Shown here piece by piece: positions 21,160 to 31,070 of a DNA stretch of 64,000 bases. Where the stretch lies: positions 13,389,402 to 13,453,401 of the forward strand of contig NC_066342.1 in the NCBI RefSeq assembly GCF_022539315.1, in the 5' to 3' direction. A model generated the notes under the pieces. The model worked only from the letters and a program-made list of their open reading frames with translations. It was not told where the DNA came from and searched no databases. How positions within the stretch are numbered: the first letter of the stretch is position 1; each line of letters starts with the position of its first letter. The stretch is from Serinus canaria. Its lineage: Eukaryota > Chordata > Aves > Passeriformes > Fringillidae. The position numbers and the translations under genes were made by a program.

Positions 21160-23480
21160 GACAAAATCAATAAAGCAAAAGTCACAGCCCTGGGTGTGTA
21201 GCCATAGCCAGAGGCACACCGGCTAACCATAGCAACTCTTCTTATGTACCCTTTCTATTGCATTAGTCAAATACATATTCATAATGATTATACATATTCA
21301 AACATTTCTTTGAACTCGTTCACATGTTCCAGGAACTCTTTAGCATGGTTTGGCCCCTGACCCAGCTTTTTACAGCATGTGCAGTAATCATTGATGTGGT
21401 TTTGAGGGTCGTGTGTCATCTTCTCACAACGGCCCCCTGTTCCGTGGTTTCAGCAGGTGACAGTTGCTGATAGCTGAAGTGTCAGTAACAGGGGTCCCCA
21501 TCACACCCATTCCTCAAATGTTATCCAACCACACAGACAGTTTAGTTATTTCAGTTATTGCAAGTTAACTACAAGTACTCTAAAACAACTACATCAGCTA
21601 TTTCACAAATATGTCTGAGTTATTTTAATTATTGCCAGTTAGCCACAAAAATAAAAGCATTAGTTATTTCACAACTATAGCTACTTCTGCAAAAGTTAAT
21701 ATTATATTATAATGCACAGCACATAGCATCCACTTTAATACTTGCGAAAGCCAAAACTATGTGTTTATCACAGTATGATTACTAAAACTTGTCATATAAG
21801 GTATATACAGCCTTTTCAGGAACTTTGATTTAAAAGTAATACTAATTTTTGCTTACTTGTAATGTTAGATGTCACCATAAAATTAGAAGATTGTATACCT
21901 GAAAAGATATTTGCAAACTTGGTACCCTCGGAGCATCACTTAGCATTAGGTAGATGATTTGTATTTGCAAGACACTATTTGACACCTTAATCTTACTCAG
22001 CATAGGTTGCAAGTGACCCCTTAAAAATTCAGTAAATCTGTCCTTGGAAATATTTAAGACTAAAAGTCTGACAAGAGTTGCTGAGATCAATTAGCTGGGT
22101 AATGCCTGTGCTATGTTGGCCTGCTCATCATTCAAGACATTTGTTTGCTCACTTGAAAGCAAATCCTAACTTCCACATGACTGTTGTCTGCAGAAGCTAT
22201 TTGAAGTTTAAATGTAATTAGCTCACAAATCTCCACTGCAAAAGCAGGCAGAATTGTGCCAGCTTTACCAGTTTGCTTGCTCTTTACCCCACAGCTTTGT
22301 AAGACAATTTAAATGTGAACATTTCGCCATGAAGAAACGTGGCAGCATTTCAAACCGATACATCTGTTCAGTGATTCAAATGTAATTATTGAAATTGGAC
22401 TTGATATCAAAACAGTTTATGGACCATAAATGGAATAAACAGTAGCACACTCCTTTAGAATCAGCTGAAACTGTGCAGTCTTATACACACACTGACCTGA
22501 CAGAGTTACATATGCCAGTTATTATATGACTAGGTCCTTGATGTTTTGTCCTTAAATATGTATATCTCATTAGCTTTAGTGCTCCAAGCTCAAATCCATT
22601 GTACTGGTCATCGCAAAAGCTATATTACCATCTGAAAACTAAACAGGTTTCAAATGCAACTTGCCCAGATGTACAGGTTGTCATTTCTCCGAGTAAAGCT
22701 GATCCTTGAAAAATCTTGTCAAACTTATGCTTATACCAGAAAAGTAGTGACTATGAACAGGAATTTCCAATAATATTTACCATAAGCTATTCTCAAAACT
22801 AAATGCACAACATATGTGCCACATCTTTATAATATTTCCAGTACATCCTGCAGTTGCTGCCATTTCATTTATAAATCAGTTGTTCACTTGCATATTGTTC
22901 ATTGATGCTGAACTGTTGTATGGCAAATGATCAGTAGCTGTCTTGTAATGATGGAGTCAAATTGAGTTAAATTCTGTTGTATCTGAAACTTTTAAAGGGG
23001 CACTCTCAACTTTGAATCTAGTCATTGGAGAAAAAGTGAAGTCAGAGCTCTCTGGCTGTTACCCTTAACTTCCACTGACTTTTGCAATTAATTCTTTCTC
23101 CCTGTTGCTATGCAAGTTACTCATACCTAAGAGTACTAGTGCCTACAGAGAGCCTGTGCTCAAAGTAGCCATGTACACAAATTGAACCTGAAATTTGCTT
23201 TTGCCAGAGCTTAATCAATGCATTTGTTGTCCAGACAAAATAATTTAGCTTATAGTTGATAATGTCCCTTTCAAATATCATAGACTGGAAGTTGTAATTT
23301 GTGTTTGTCTGTATACCAAACCACTGTCTCTTGATAAAATTCAGATGTTTTCATACAACATGGACAAATTTTGTGACACAAATTTTTTTGCTCTTTACCT
23401 TCAGACAAACTGTTGCAGAAATGTTCACTTGCCTTTAACACTAACAAACTATTGTGTGCCATACAGATTAGGACATACAG
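21160..23480. other. 2.3 kb without recognisable genes inside Y
   Basis: AT-rich sequence with no frame over about 72 codons. The first 350 bases (pattern gcacaccggctaacc, then ggccccctgttccgtgg) look like LTR sequence, possibly minus orientation. The remainder shows no domain, no CR1 pattern and no tandem structure that I can recognise. It may be decayed retroviral or captured host intronic sequence. Confidence 0.4.
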
Positions 23481-23489
23481 TGAAGGCAG

Positions 23490-23691
23490 ATGTTACATGG
23501 CAAGAAGATCATTAATGGAAATATGCGATAAATCAAACAGTTGGCAAGAAGATCATGATGCAATAACTCAGAGAGGTGGTTCCACTCAACAGGTTGAACT
23601 TTGTGCAGCAGTGTTAGTTTTAAGGATTTTTGCACAAGAAGCAGTTAATATGATTAGTGATTCTGAATATGTTTTTTATATCATAACGTGA
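23490..23691 (+). pseudogene. pol: Y RNase H remnant
   Basis: A short frame contains STQQVELCAAVLVLRIF followed by a MISDSEYVF motif, the RNase H helix and acidic motif order seen in ERVK-like pol. A stop follows. Sequence after it passes into LTR-like DNA at 23830. Confidence 0.65.
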
Positions 23692-23829
23692 ATACATAGG
23701 GGTTTGTAAAGGAATTTAGCCACAAGATATTATTTAATGTTACTTACATGCATTTCTTTGGTTGCTTGTAGGTTGTTCATGTTAAGAAACTTTCTCAACA
23801 GATATTAATAGAGGTTTGTTTCTAAGATA

Positions 23830-24136
23830 TGTAAGGGGAAACCCTTCCAGTCAAGGTCTTGGCTCTGGCCAAGCCATGCACCTGGCTAGTTAGGGAAATA
23901 TGCCATCAGACCCAGGTGTTTCTGCACTAAAAATGAAATCAAGTCACTTTGACTTGCTGATTTGGTCTTATAAAAGCTGGACCCCTTTTTGAGGTAAACT
24001 TGGAAGCCTTTCTGGGAAAGGCTGTCCAGTTCCTCACTGTGAAATGGGGTTCCTCAGCTACTGCAGACTCTGGGTGATGGTAAAGTATTTAGGCAGTTGA
24101 TGATGTAGTATTATTTTATTAGGTGTATTGTTTTAC
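23830..24136 (+). mobile_element. LTR-like insert in Y pol
   Basis: About 307 bp from tgtaaggggaaa to ttgttttaca, with a TATA-like cttataaaagc at 23969-23979. It separates the RNase H and integrase remnants of Y. No duplication was recognised at the ends, so the boundaries are provisional. Confidence 0.5.
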
Positions 24137-24153
24137 AGTTCATAGTAAGAGAT

Positions 24154-24513
24154 GTGCGTGTTATCAAAAACAAAAAAGGGGGAATATGGCTTCTCAAGAA
24201 CATTTCGATTACACTAAGTTTTTTGAATGCAGATCATCAGTTTCGATCCCCAGCAGAGCAATGCTGCTCTGGAGATTTGTGTGCACAGAACCAATTTCCA
24301 AAAGTTTTGTGTAGGGATCCACAACTGGGTGTGCAATGGCAAGGCCCAGCTGATTTACTAAACTGGGGAAGAAGGTATGTGCACATGTGTTCTATTGCCA
24401 ACAGGTCCAAAGTGGTTACCTGCTCATCTGGACAAACATTGATCGTCTCCAAGGAGACGAAGCCCAGTGAGCGGAACATTCAAAAAGATGTCAAAACCAG
24501 CATTTCCAGCTAA
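24154..24513 (+). pseudogene. pol: Y integrase C-terminal domain remnant
   Basis: The frame includes DPQLGVQWQGPADLLNWG and RRYVHMCS, matching the W-x-GP-x2-LL-x-WGRG pattern of the integrase C-terminal DNA-binding domain in betaretrovirus-like elements. The catalytic core is missing. The frame ends with a region rich in Lys and Ser. Confidence 0.68.
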
Positions 24514-24589
24514 TGGACTCCCTCCTGCCTAAACAGCACAGCCCCCAAGCTCTGGCCACAAGAGCTCTGGAACAGTATTTCCAAATGCA

Positions 24590-24711
24590 GAAGAAGCAAC
24601 TCTCTTCCTGGGGACATTGGATACCATCTTTTTGTTTTCCTATGCTGTGGGTCTCTTTGTCAGTGTCATAGTTGTCTTTGGTGTGGTTTTATTGATCAAA
24701 AAAAGAAGGGG
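24590..24711 (+). pseudogene. env: Y Env membrane anchor remnant
   Basis: In one frame the sequence before the 3' LTR encodes a hydrophobic stretch (about FLFSYAVGLFVSVIVVFGVV) followed by a basic KKRRGR tail, as in a retroviral TM anchor. The rest of Env is absent. The tail codons overlap the polypurine tract (about 24698-24714), a common retroviral arrangement. Confidence 0.6.
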
Positions 24712-25067
24712 GAGATATCGGAGACAAAAAATCCTGTTTACTCTTGCTCAACAGAAAGCACTCTAGGAAAGGTTCAGCCAACAGCAAGGTAAAAAACAGG
24801 TCCTGTAACCAGAGATCAGGTTGTATGGCTGATGTGTGTTTGCCTCATGCATGAGGCAGTGACTGGTTGAGGAGACGCATGAACACCACATGATCAGAGA
24901 GCTGATTGGGTAAAGGGATGCATGAAGAGCAACACTGCAGTGGCAGGCAGCCAATGTGTGCTTGTTTGGGTTAAGTTTAGAACATAAAAGGGTTCATTTT
25001 GTTACAATTAAACTATCTTCTTCAAAGCAAGCAAGGAGGTCTGTGTGTCTTTGTTCCCCATTGCTAT
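24712..25067 (+). mobile_element. Y 3' LTR
   Basis: About 355 bp. It matches the pieces of the Y 5' LTR at 9590-9875 nearly base for base from gcctcatgcatgagg to the caaagcaag region. It therefore shows the uninterrupted target of both X1 and G. The start is degraded (tatcggag where TG is expected). It ends near ccccattgct, after which Z sequence resumes. Confidence 0.85.
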
Positions 25068-26120
25068 GTCCATCAACATTGCCAATGCATTTTTCTCCAT
25101 TCTTTTAGCATCAGAGTGCAGGCCACAGTTTGATTTCACCTGGAAGGGTGTCCAGTACACCTGAAACCAACTACTCCAAGGGTGAAAGCACAGCCCCACT
25201 ATTTGCCATGGACTGATCCAGGCTGCACGGGAAAAGGGTGAGGCTCCAGAACACTTGCAGTACATTGATGACACCATCATATGGGGGAACACAGCAGAGG
25301 AAGTTTTTGAGAAGATAATCCAGATACTCCTGAAGGCTGGGTTGGACATAAAGCAAAGTAAGGTCAAGGGAACTGCCCAGGAAATTCAGTTCCTAGGAGT
25401 AAAATGGTAAGATGGATGTTGTCAGATTCCAATGGACATGGTCAACAAAATAGCAGCTATGTCTCCACCAACCAACAAGAAGGAAAAACAGGCTTTCCTA
25501 GGTGCTGTGGGTTTTTGGAGGATGCATATTTCAGAGTACAGAGATTGTAAGCCCTCTCTAGCTTGTGATGTGGAAGAAAAACAATTTGAAGCGGGGCCTG
25601 TAACAGAAACAAGTGTTTGAACAGATGTAACAAGAGATTTCCCACACCATAGCCCTTGGGCCAATCAGGACAGGACAGGATGTAAAGAATGTGGTCTACA
25701 CCATAGTCGGAGACAATGGTCCTTCCTGAAGCCTCTGGCCAAAATATCCAGGGAGACTCAAAAACAGTGCCTGGGATTCTGGAGCCGGGGATGCAAAGGA
25801 TCTGAGGCCAGCTACACCCCAAGTGAAAAAGATCTTAGCATCTTATGAAGGGGTTTGAGATGCCTCAGAAGTGATCGGCACCAAAGCACAGCTTCTTCTG
25901 ACACCCCAAATACCAGTGCTGGGTTGGATGTTCAAAGGGAAAGTCCCTGCCACATATCATGCCACAGATGCTACGTGGAGGAAGTGGGGTGCACTGATCA
26001 TACAGCTAGCTTGGATAGGAAATCCCTGGGATCTTGGAAATCATCACAAACTGGCCTGAAGGTGACAATTTTGGACTATCATCTGAAGAGGAAGAGAAGC
26101 AGGTGACGTGCTGTGGAGGC
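25068..26120 (+). pseudogene. Z, right part: ERVL-like RT and RNase H linker
   Basis: Continues the Z RT from 8832. Matches W from 61475: palm (PQFAFTW-type region), a YIDD-like box (tacattgatgacacc at 25261-25275, where W has YVDD), the thumb with FLGVKW, and the FLGAVGFWRMHI motif at about 25498-25530. It continues to the linker equivalent to W 62860-62950. Many stops and several frameshifts. It lacks the solo LTR that W carries at 62415, giving the empty site for that insertion. Confidence 0.82.
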
Positions 26121-26355
26121 CCCACCGTATAATCAACTACCAGAAAATCAGAAGTGTTGCATTGTGATTTCAGGGTTTACCCCAGAACTTCGGCTCCCTC
26201 CCTGATAATTCCCTGCCAGGTGTGTCAGTCACCTCTCTTTCCCCCTCCTTTGCCCCCTGCCGAGTACTGTCTGTCAATCTTGGCATTCCAGAAGGGTGTC
26301 CAGTGATTGGCAGATTCAAAAGATGCCCTCTACCCCTGGGGGGACACTGGGCCTG
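26121..26355. other. Unassigned junction between Z and K2
   Basis: About 235 bp, C-rich near 26230-26270, with no recognised domain. It lies between the last clear homology of Z to W and the truncated 3' LTR of K2. No duplication was visible. Confidence 0.4.
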
Positions 26356-26658
26356 GCATAGACTTCATGTATTACAGCAGGCTGATCAAGAACAATCTTT
26401 ATTAGGAAATCAATTGCTCTTTTATAGACAGTTATGATACAGGTGGACCTAATTGGTCCTCCAGTCCAAACACCATAACCACTGGCTAATTAAGTAAACA
26501 AATCTCCATAACACATTCCACATGTTCACAATACCAGGCGCAGCAAGTTGGATAAGAATTGTTTCTCATTCTTTTCCCTGATCTTCTCACAGACTTGCCC
26601 ACCACAATGCCTGGGAAAGTTATCTGTTGCTCTCTGTGACCAGAGAGCTGCTGCCATA
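26356..26658 (-). mobile_element. K2 3' LTR, truncated at U5
   Basis: On the minus strand it begins tatggcagcagc (TG changed to TA) right after a purine-rich acaaaagggtgaac. It matches the 5' LTR through aataaagatt and the catgaagtctatgc segment, after which similarity stops at 26356. The last about 35 bases of U5 are missing. Confidence 0.82.
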
Positions 26659-27247
26659 GTTCACCCTTTTGTGTTTAAAGAGGAAGACGGCGTTTGTAGT
26701 CCTCTGCAGGGCCTTTTGCAGGAAGGAGAACAAACACAGCTCAAGAGGTTCCCTTAGGAATTTTGCTGGTTGTCAATCAGAACCTCAATCAGATGCTGAC
26801 TTAGGATGGTCAGGGAGATTCTCTACCTGTAGAATATCAATCTCTATCATATCATTGAGCCAGGGTTTACAGTATAAGAAAACCAAATAACAATGTCTCT
26901 TTGGATAATGCAATGAATGATCATTGCTTTAAAGTCCAAACAGCTGAATTTCAGGAGAAGGTCCAATACCTGGAGATGTTGATCCAGGGACATCCCTGAA
27001 TGACCTTGGTCATGAAACAGAGAACAGCTGAATCCTGAAAGAGAGAACAGCTGAAGAAAGTTAATAGGGACATCAGACTATGATGATGACAAAGCTTCAT
27101 TGATGAATTGCTGCTATATGTTTCCAGACACAGGTGTGTCTTAGTTATGAGCCTGAGGAAGCCTCACAGCAGAACCATGCAATTAAGAATTAATCAGATA
27201 ATGCACAAAATCAATAACACATGTGACATTATATAATTATCAGGCAG
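26659..27247 (-). other. K2 3' internal region, decayed
   Basis: Resembles the K1 3' region near its LTR (ggcgtttgtagtcctctg block at about 26690). No frame above about 75 codons and no Env motif is visible. A direct gagaacagctga repeat occurs at about 27020-27055. Confidence 0.5.
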
Positions 27248-27915
27248 TGTCCTAGGGTGACATTAGGATGCTGGTATCCCCATTTGTGTGTGTTATTTAT
27301 GCTGGATATTATGTTCTGTGCCTTCAAGACTGGCTCTGAAGAGGGAAAGTTCTGTTTTGGCTTCTTATCAGCCACTCCTTAACAGCCGGCGGGACACACA
27401 GACATACATAGGGCTGGTTTTGCTTTTTGCCCTGCTTTTTTGCTCTGCTCTTGCTTCTGCTCTGCTTCTGCTTTGCTTCTGCTTGCTCTTGCTTTTTTTC
27501 CTCTTCTCATTAGTTAATTTAGCTAAACAGTCCAAATTCCTTCCTGGACTGTTTCCCCTTTCCTGTTTGGACCTACCCGAACCTGCTCCGGACTGGGACC
27601 TGGGAACACCGAGAGTTTGCACCTTTTGGCTGCAGCAGCTGCCCCAGCACCGGAGGGACTGACAACAGAGTGACCATCCCCAAGAGAGACTTTCTGAATT
27701 TGTCATCTTTTCCAGAGCAGTGAAAGAGTGGTGTCATCTGGTATTGTTCATTTTGTGTGTTGGGGGGTGCAATGCCTCTTAAATAAACAGGTTCTTTCCA
27801 CCTCTCTCCGAGGAATTCTTCCCGAACCGGTTGGGGGGAGGGGCTATATGGGTTTGCTTTCTGGAGGGGCCCCCTTTTTGGGGATTCTCTCCCAATTTTG
27901 CCCTAAACCAGGACA
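27248..27915 (+). mobile_element. Solo ERVL LTR (668 bp) in K2
   Basis: Begins tgtcctagggtga and ends aaaccaggaca. The flanks are ggcag (27243-27247) and ggcac (27916-27920), a 5-bp duplication with one mismatch. It has a CT-rich ttgcttctgctc tract, a ttaaataaac signal near 27779-27788 and a ggttggggggagggg U5 block. It is the same family as the 5' LTR of W (58004-58665). Confidence 0.9.
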
Positions 27916-27920
27916 GGCAC

Positions 27921-28219
27921 TATAGCACTGATTGTCATCCCAGAGTCTGCAACAGCTGATGAACCTCAGATCAGCAGAGAATTTGAAATCATGTCCGGAT
28001 TCATGGTTTTCCAAACTACCTTTGAAAGTAGGCTCAGCTGTCACATATATATGATCAAATTGCCAAACCAGAATGACTTGAACACTTGGATGCAGAAAAC
28101 ATCTGGGGTGATTGTCAATCATCCCATTCAGGTAGAGTTACGGCCTGGCCACAGCCCAAGCTCTAATTGGAGGGTTTGCAGGATTACCTTTTCTGTGATC
28201 AAATTCAGAGGTACGTGAG
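27921..28219 (-). pseudogene. pol: K2 pol remnant beside RNase H
   Basis: Sequence directly downstream (in K2 sense) of the RNase H core. The block attcagaggt at 28204-28213 aligns with attcagaggc at about 2780 in K1 pol, so at least this end is pol. The rest is decayed: the 92-codon minus frame has no recognisable motif. Confidence 0.45.
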
Positions 28220-28803
28220 TGTTAGAACCCTGGATGCTGAGAATTTTAAACTTTCTGTGTTGAAAGGCATAGACCCACAAGAGAACACTGCATTTGACCT
28301 GAGGCTGTGGAGAAGACTTCCAAAATTGATTGATAGCACTAGGATTATGGGTGTGTAGTTGGTTAGAAGCGTGTAACATCACAGGGTGGAAAACTTAGAG
28401 TTTGGGGTTTTAGAATATAGTAATAAACATGAAGCAAGATGGAGGATTTAGGGCAGAGATAGGTTGTTCTTCTTTACCTTCTTCTTCTTCATAGGTTTGG
28501 GTGGGACCTTGTAATTGGACAGAAAAGTCCGCATTGCAGGCCTCGAGTGATCAGTTATTGGGTTGAAAGGGAAAATAATTTAGGTGTCATTTCTTAATTG
28601 GATAGTTTAGCCTTAAAAGACCTTGTAACAAGAGACAACTAGCTATTTTGTGCCTTGCTAATGAAAGACTGCAGAACTCACGGCTGTGAGACTGTAACAT
28701 TGATAAGAAACAATAAACACCTGTGTCTGAACACGAACTATCGTCTAAAGTGCCTTCAATCCTGACCCTGATAAAGGTAGACAAAGGAAGCAGAGAACCC
28801 ACA
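28220..28803 (+). mobile_element. Solo LTR (584 bp, 6-bp TSD) in K2 RNase H
   Basis: Starts tgttagaaccc and ends agaacccaca. Flanks are cgtgag (28214-28219) and catgag (28804-28809), one mismatch. The K1 homologue reads through this point without interruption, confirming the insertion. An aataaac signal lies near 28711. A 6-bp duplication suggests an ERVK-like integrase. Confidence 0.82.
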
Positions 28804-28910
28804 CATGAGAAAATCTCTGGACTGCCATGGCCACAGCCTTTAATTCAACCAATTGGGCCGATCCTGACTTGTGGCCTTTCAGTACTTTGAGCTGTCAGTG
28901 AAGACAGTGA
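28804..28910 (-). pseudogene. pol: K2 RNase H remnant
   Basis: On the minus strand the sequence for an acidic FTDS-like start, then QLVELKAVA, matches K1 RNase H at about 2810-2945. Immediately upstream it joins gag proline-rich sequence across an A/T-rich stretch (28929-28960), marking the deletion junction. Confidence 0.7.
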
Positions 28911-28990
28911 GTCTCTGTACCTCTTTCCTCTTTTTTTTCTTTTTTTTTCATTTTCAGAAGCCAGCAGCAGGGCGGCTGCTCCACCGATGC

Positions 28991-29779
28991 TTATCCCAGA
29001 TTCATTTGGCTTGTTCCCTTCTCCCAGCTTTGCACTGGTATCATTTGGGGCCCCTGCACCTGGAGTCCCTGAGACAGCCCACTCCCGCTCCAGGATGAGC
29101 GGGTCACTCCCACCTTCTCCTTTACTGCTCGCCCCCACCAAGCAGCTGATGTCTCGGCAAATACCCCAGCGCTCCGAGGCACGGCGGGTGGCCCCGTCCC
29201 AGGGAAGGTTCTAGTCCCAGAAAAGCGCTGCTCCTCAGATTTCGCAGCGCGGTGGGGCCGAACCCCAACTGCGAGAGCACGACCCCGTTGAGGGACAGGC
29301 TGTTGGTGCTCGCCGCTGTCACTGTCCGCGTTCCCTGGCAACCCGAGAGAAGCAGCGGGGGGCGGGCCAGCTGGGAGCGGCGTGGGCTGGGGATCTTCTC
29401 CAGCATTACAGCTCACGTCCCGGATGGGAGCCGGGCCGGCTGGAGGCGGTGGAGCCGGCGGGGGGGGGGGGGGGGCGGGACATCCCCGGCCGGCGCCGCA
29501 GGCGCCGCTGCCAACGAACCAGCTGCAGGCTGCGGGGAAGAGGGGCTGGTTGTGAGTTCCAGCGTGGGGGAACCGGCCGTTGGCGCGGAATTGGCTGCAT
29601 CCCTTGGCAGCGGCGGCCGTGGCTCCGCCCCCACCTGCGGTGCAGGGGAGGGAAACCCAGCGGTGGGGCGGAGGAGCTCCCAGCTCCCGCCGCTCTATCC
29701 GCCTGAAGTGGGACGGATCCACATGCCCGCACGGGGGGGGAAGAGGAGGTGATTGTCCCGTTTGCGCTGGTGAAAGCAA
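28991..29779 (-). pseudogene. gag: K2 gag: proline-rich region, second frame
   Basis: A 262-codon frame, Pro/Ala-rich, with long proline runs encoded by the G homopolymer at 29460-29475. It overlaps the 3' part of the matrix-containing frame in a different phase. The natural Gag probably passes from one frame to the other at a homopolymer length change, but this cannot be settled from one copy. It ends shortly before the deletion junction to RNase H. Confidence 0.55.
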
Positions 29780-30599
29780 AGGGGCAGGAGCGATCGTGGC
29801 TCCGGTTGGAGTAATTGCTGACCGTGGAAGCGGAGCCGCTGAAGGCGTTGATCCTTCCTGCGCATGCGCCGGGAAGCCGGGAGAGAGCTGCGCTGGGGCT
29901 GATGCCTCCCCACCCCGCAGTGCGGGGGGGAAGAAACCAGTGGTGGCTGTTCGTAAACGGATCGTTCCCTGCCTGGCCGCAGTGGAGAGGAGGGTGGGTC
30001 GGCATGCAAGGCCAGCCGGCTTGTGGAACAGGAAACACCGGCACCGGCCATCGGAGCGGGGTCGGCCGAGACAAAGCTTCGCCCGCCACTGCCCGGGGAG
30101 CAGAGACGGGTATTGCCGGTGGCCGGAGCAGTGCCAACCGCGGCAAAGGCTCGCCCGCTGCTACGTATAGAGCAGGGGAAGCCTGATCCGCTGGTTTTGG
30201 CAGGAGTACTCCCGCTGCCGTCTGTGGTGCTGCAGAGGCCGGGGGCCACCCGCGCAGGGGGAGGCGCTCGTCGAAGTCTGATTGGGACGTGCCTACCGAG
30301 GTGGATTCGCTTTCCCTTGGGGTCCAGCCCCGTATTGCTCTGGAAAGGACTCCCCAAACCGGTATTAGTCGAGGCACGTTCGCATCTCCCTTCGTGATCC
30401 CCTTCCATAGACGGTAGCCTAGAGCGTCCCAGGCTTGCGGATCCAGGGTGGTTTCCACATCTACGGGGAAACCATGAATTTTGGCCCAACTTAAAAGCTT
30501 GTAGAGAGCATCTTCTGACACAGGAAGTCCCTTATGATGGATCATATGTCCCCACACTGTAAGGGTTACATGTTCTGGCATAGAAATTCGGTTGCCCAT
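29406..30599 (-). CDS. gag: K2 gag: open frame with matrix domain
   Basis: From the ATG at 30599-30597 the frame is open for 397 codons. It starts Met-Gly-Asn-Arg, a good N-myristoylation signal, followed by a matrix-like domain (ISMPEHVTLTVWGHM, ALYKLLSWAKIHGFPVD, DALGYRLWKGI) over about 90 residues. A Pro/Ser/Arg-rich tail follows, which may be out of the natural frame after about residue 100. Very GC-rich. The domain contains no stop, unlike every other matrix in this window. Alternative upstream ATG at 30620 is less likely because Gly-2 would be lost. Confidence 0.72.
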   Translation of the reverse strand: MGNRISMPEHVTLTVWGHMIHHKGLPVSEDALYKLLSWAKIHGFPVDVETTLDPQAWDALGYRLWKGITKGDANVPRLIPVWGVLSRAIRGWTPRESESTSVGTSQSDFDERLPLRGWPPASAAPQTAAGVLLPKPADQASPALYVAAGEPLPRLALLRPPAIPVSAPRAVAGEALSRPTPLRWPVPVFPVPQAGWPCMPTHPPLHCGQAGNDPFTNSHHWFLPPRTAGWGGISPSAALSRLPGACAGRINAFSGSASTVSNYSNRSHDRSCPFAFTSANGTITSSSPPVRACGSVPLQADRAAGAGSSSAPPLGFPPLHRRWGRSHGRRCQGMQPIPRQRPVPPRWNSQPAPLPRSLQLVRWQRRLRRRPGMSRPPPPPAGSTASSRPGSHPGREL

Positions 30600-31070
30600 T
30601 TTGAAGGCAATATTTCGCAACTATTGCAAGCCTACCCCGGGTCCAGGCAGCGCTAAGTCGGGAAATCTGTTCCCCGCCCCAGCTCCTAGGCTATGAGGGC
30701 AAAAACGCGGTCCGGAAGGGACAAATCTTCAGGAAGACGCGGGGAAAGGTCACTGTTACCTCTCCGGGGGAACAGGAGGTGTCCGGTCGCGAGCGGTCTG
30801 CGCGGGGCGGCGCGGGGTCCTAGCGGGGTTCCGACGGGATCCCGGCGGAGTCCCGAGCCATCTCCGCCCGTCCTGCGACTCCACAAAGGGTTGCCGGATC
30901 CGATTTCCGCGAGGGGTCAGCAGACCCCCTCGTCTTCAGCCTTGGCTGCAAACACGTCTGGGATCCATTAGAGTCCTGTTTTTTCAGCCCAGACTGCACC
31001 AAGCATCGGAGTCCACCCGATCCCCGGTTCGTCACTCTTGGCTGCAAACACTTCGGGGTTCACCAGATAC
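30600..31070 (-). promoter_or_regulatory. K2 5' leader
   Basis: About 470 bases between the 5' LTR and the gag start, highly GC-rich with many CpG (30690-30960). Two near-identical cttggctgcaaacac blocks occur (30941 and 31039). Such leaders carry packaging signals, but no specific structure can be assigned by eye. Confidence 0.6.
31048..31065 (-). promoter_or_regulatory. K2 primer-binding site, tRNA-Trp-like
   Basis: On the minus strand tggtgaaccccgaagtg lies five bases after the LTR end. It matches the tryptophan-tRNA primer site of alpharetroviruses except for one inserted A and one substitution. It supports the LTR end at 31071. Confidence 0.75.

Larger units (their letters stand above)
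8833..25067 (+). mobile_element. Y: ERVK-like provirus inserted in Z and itself interrupted
   Basis: Y has a 5' LTR in three pieces (8833-8866, 9585-9875, 20717-20757), a primer site at 20760, a gag matrix-like region, remnants of RNase H, integrase and an Env anchor, and a 3' LTR at 24712-25067. The 5' LTR is split by solo LTR X1 (8867-9584) and by provirus G (9876-20716). Removing these restores an LTR that matches the 3' LTR almost base for base through about 9690-9870. Exact ends of Y are uncertain by a few bases. The flanking tgtct/tgtcc suggests a 5-6-bp duplication. Confidence 0.82.

Noticed and set aside
27368..27706. 112-codon minus frame rich in Ser/Lys/Arg/Gln
   Set aside because: Antisense translation of the CT-rich tract in a solo ERVL LTR; the same shadow occurs at 58124-58489 in the W LTR.
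29580..30397. Plus-strand frames of 123-196 codons in the GC-rich block
   Set aside because: Antisense shadows of K2 gag, where high GC makes stops rare; no family resemblance.
29100..30950. CpG island with a host promoter
   Set aside because: The GC-rich block coincides with gag and leader of K2; no host exon or conserved promoter element was seen, so a retroviral origin explains it.
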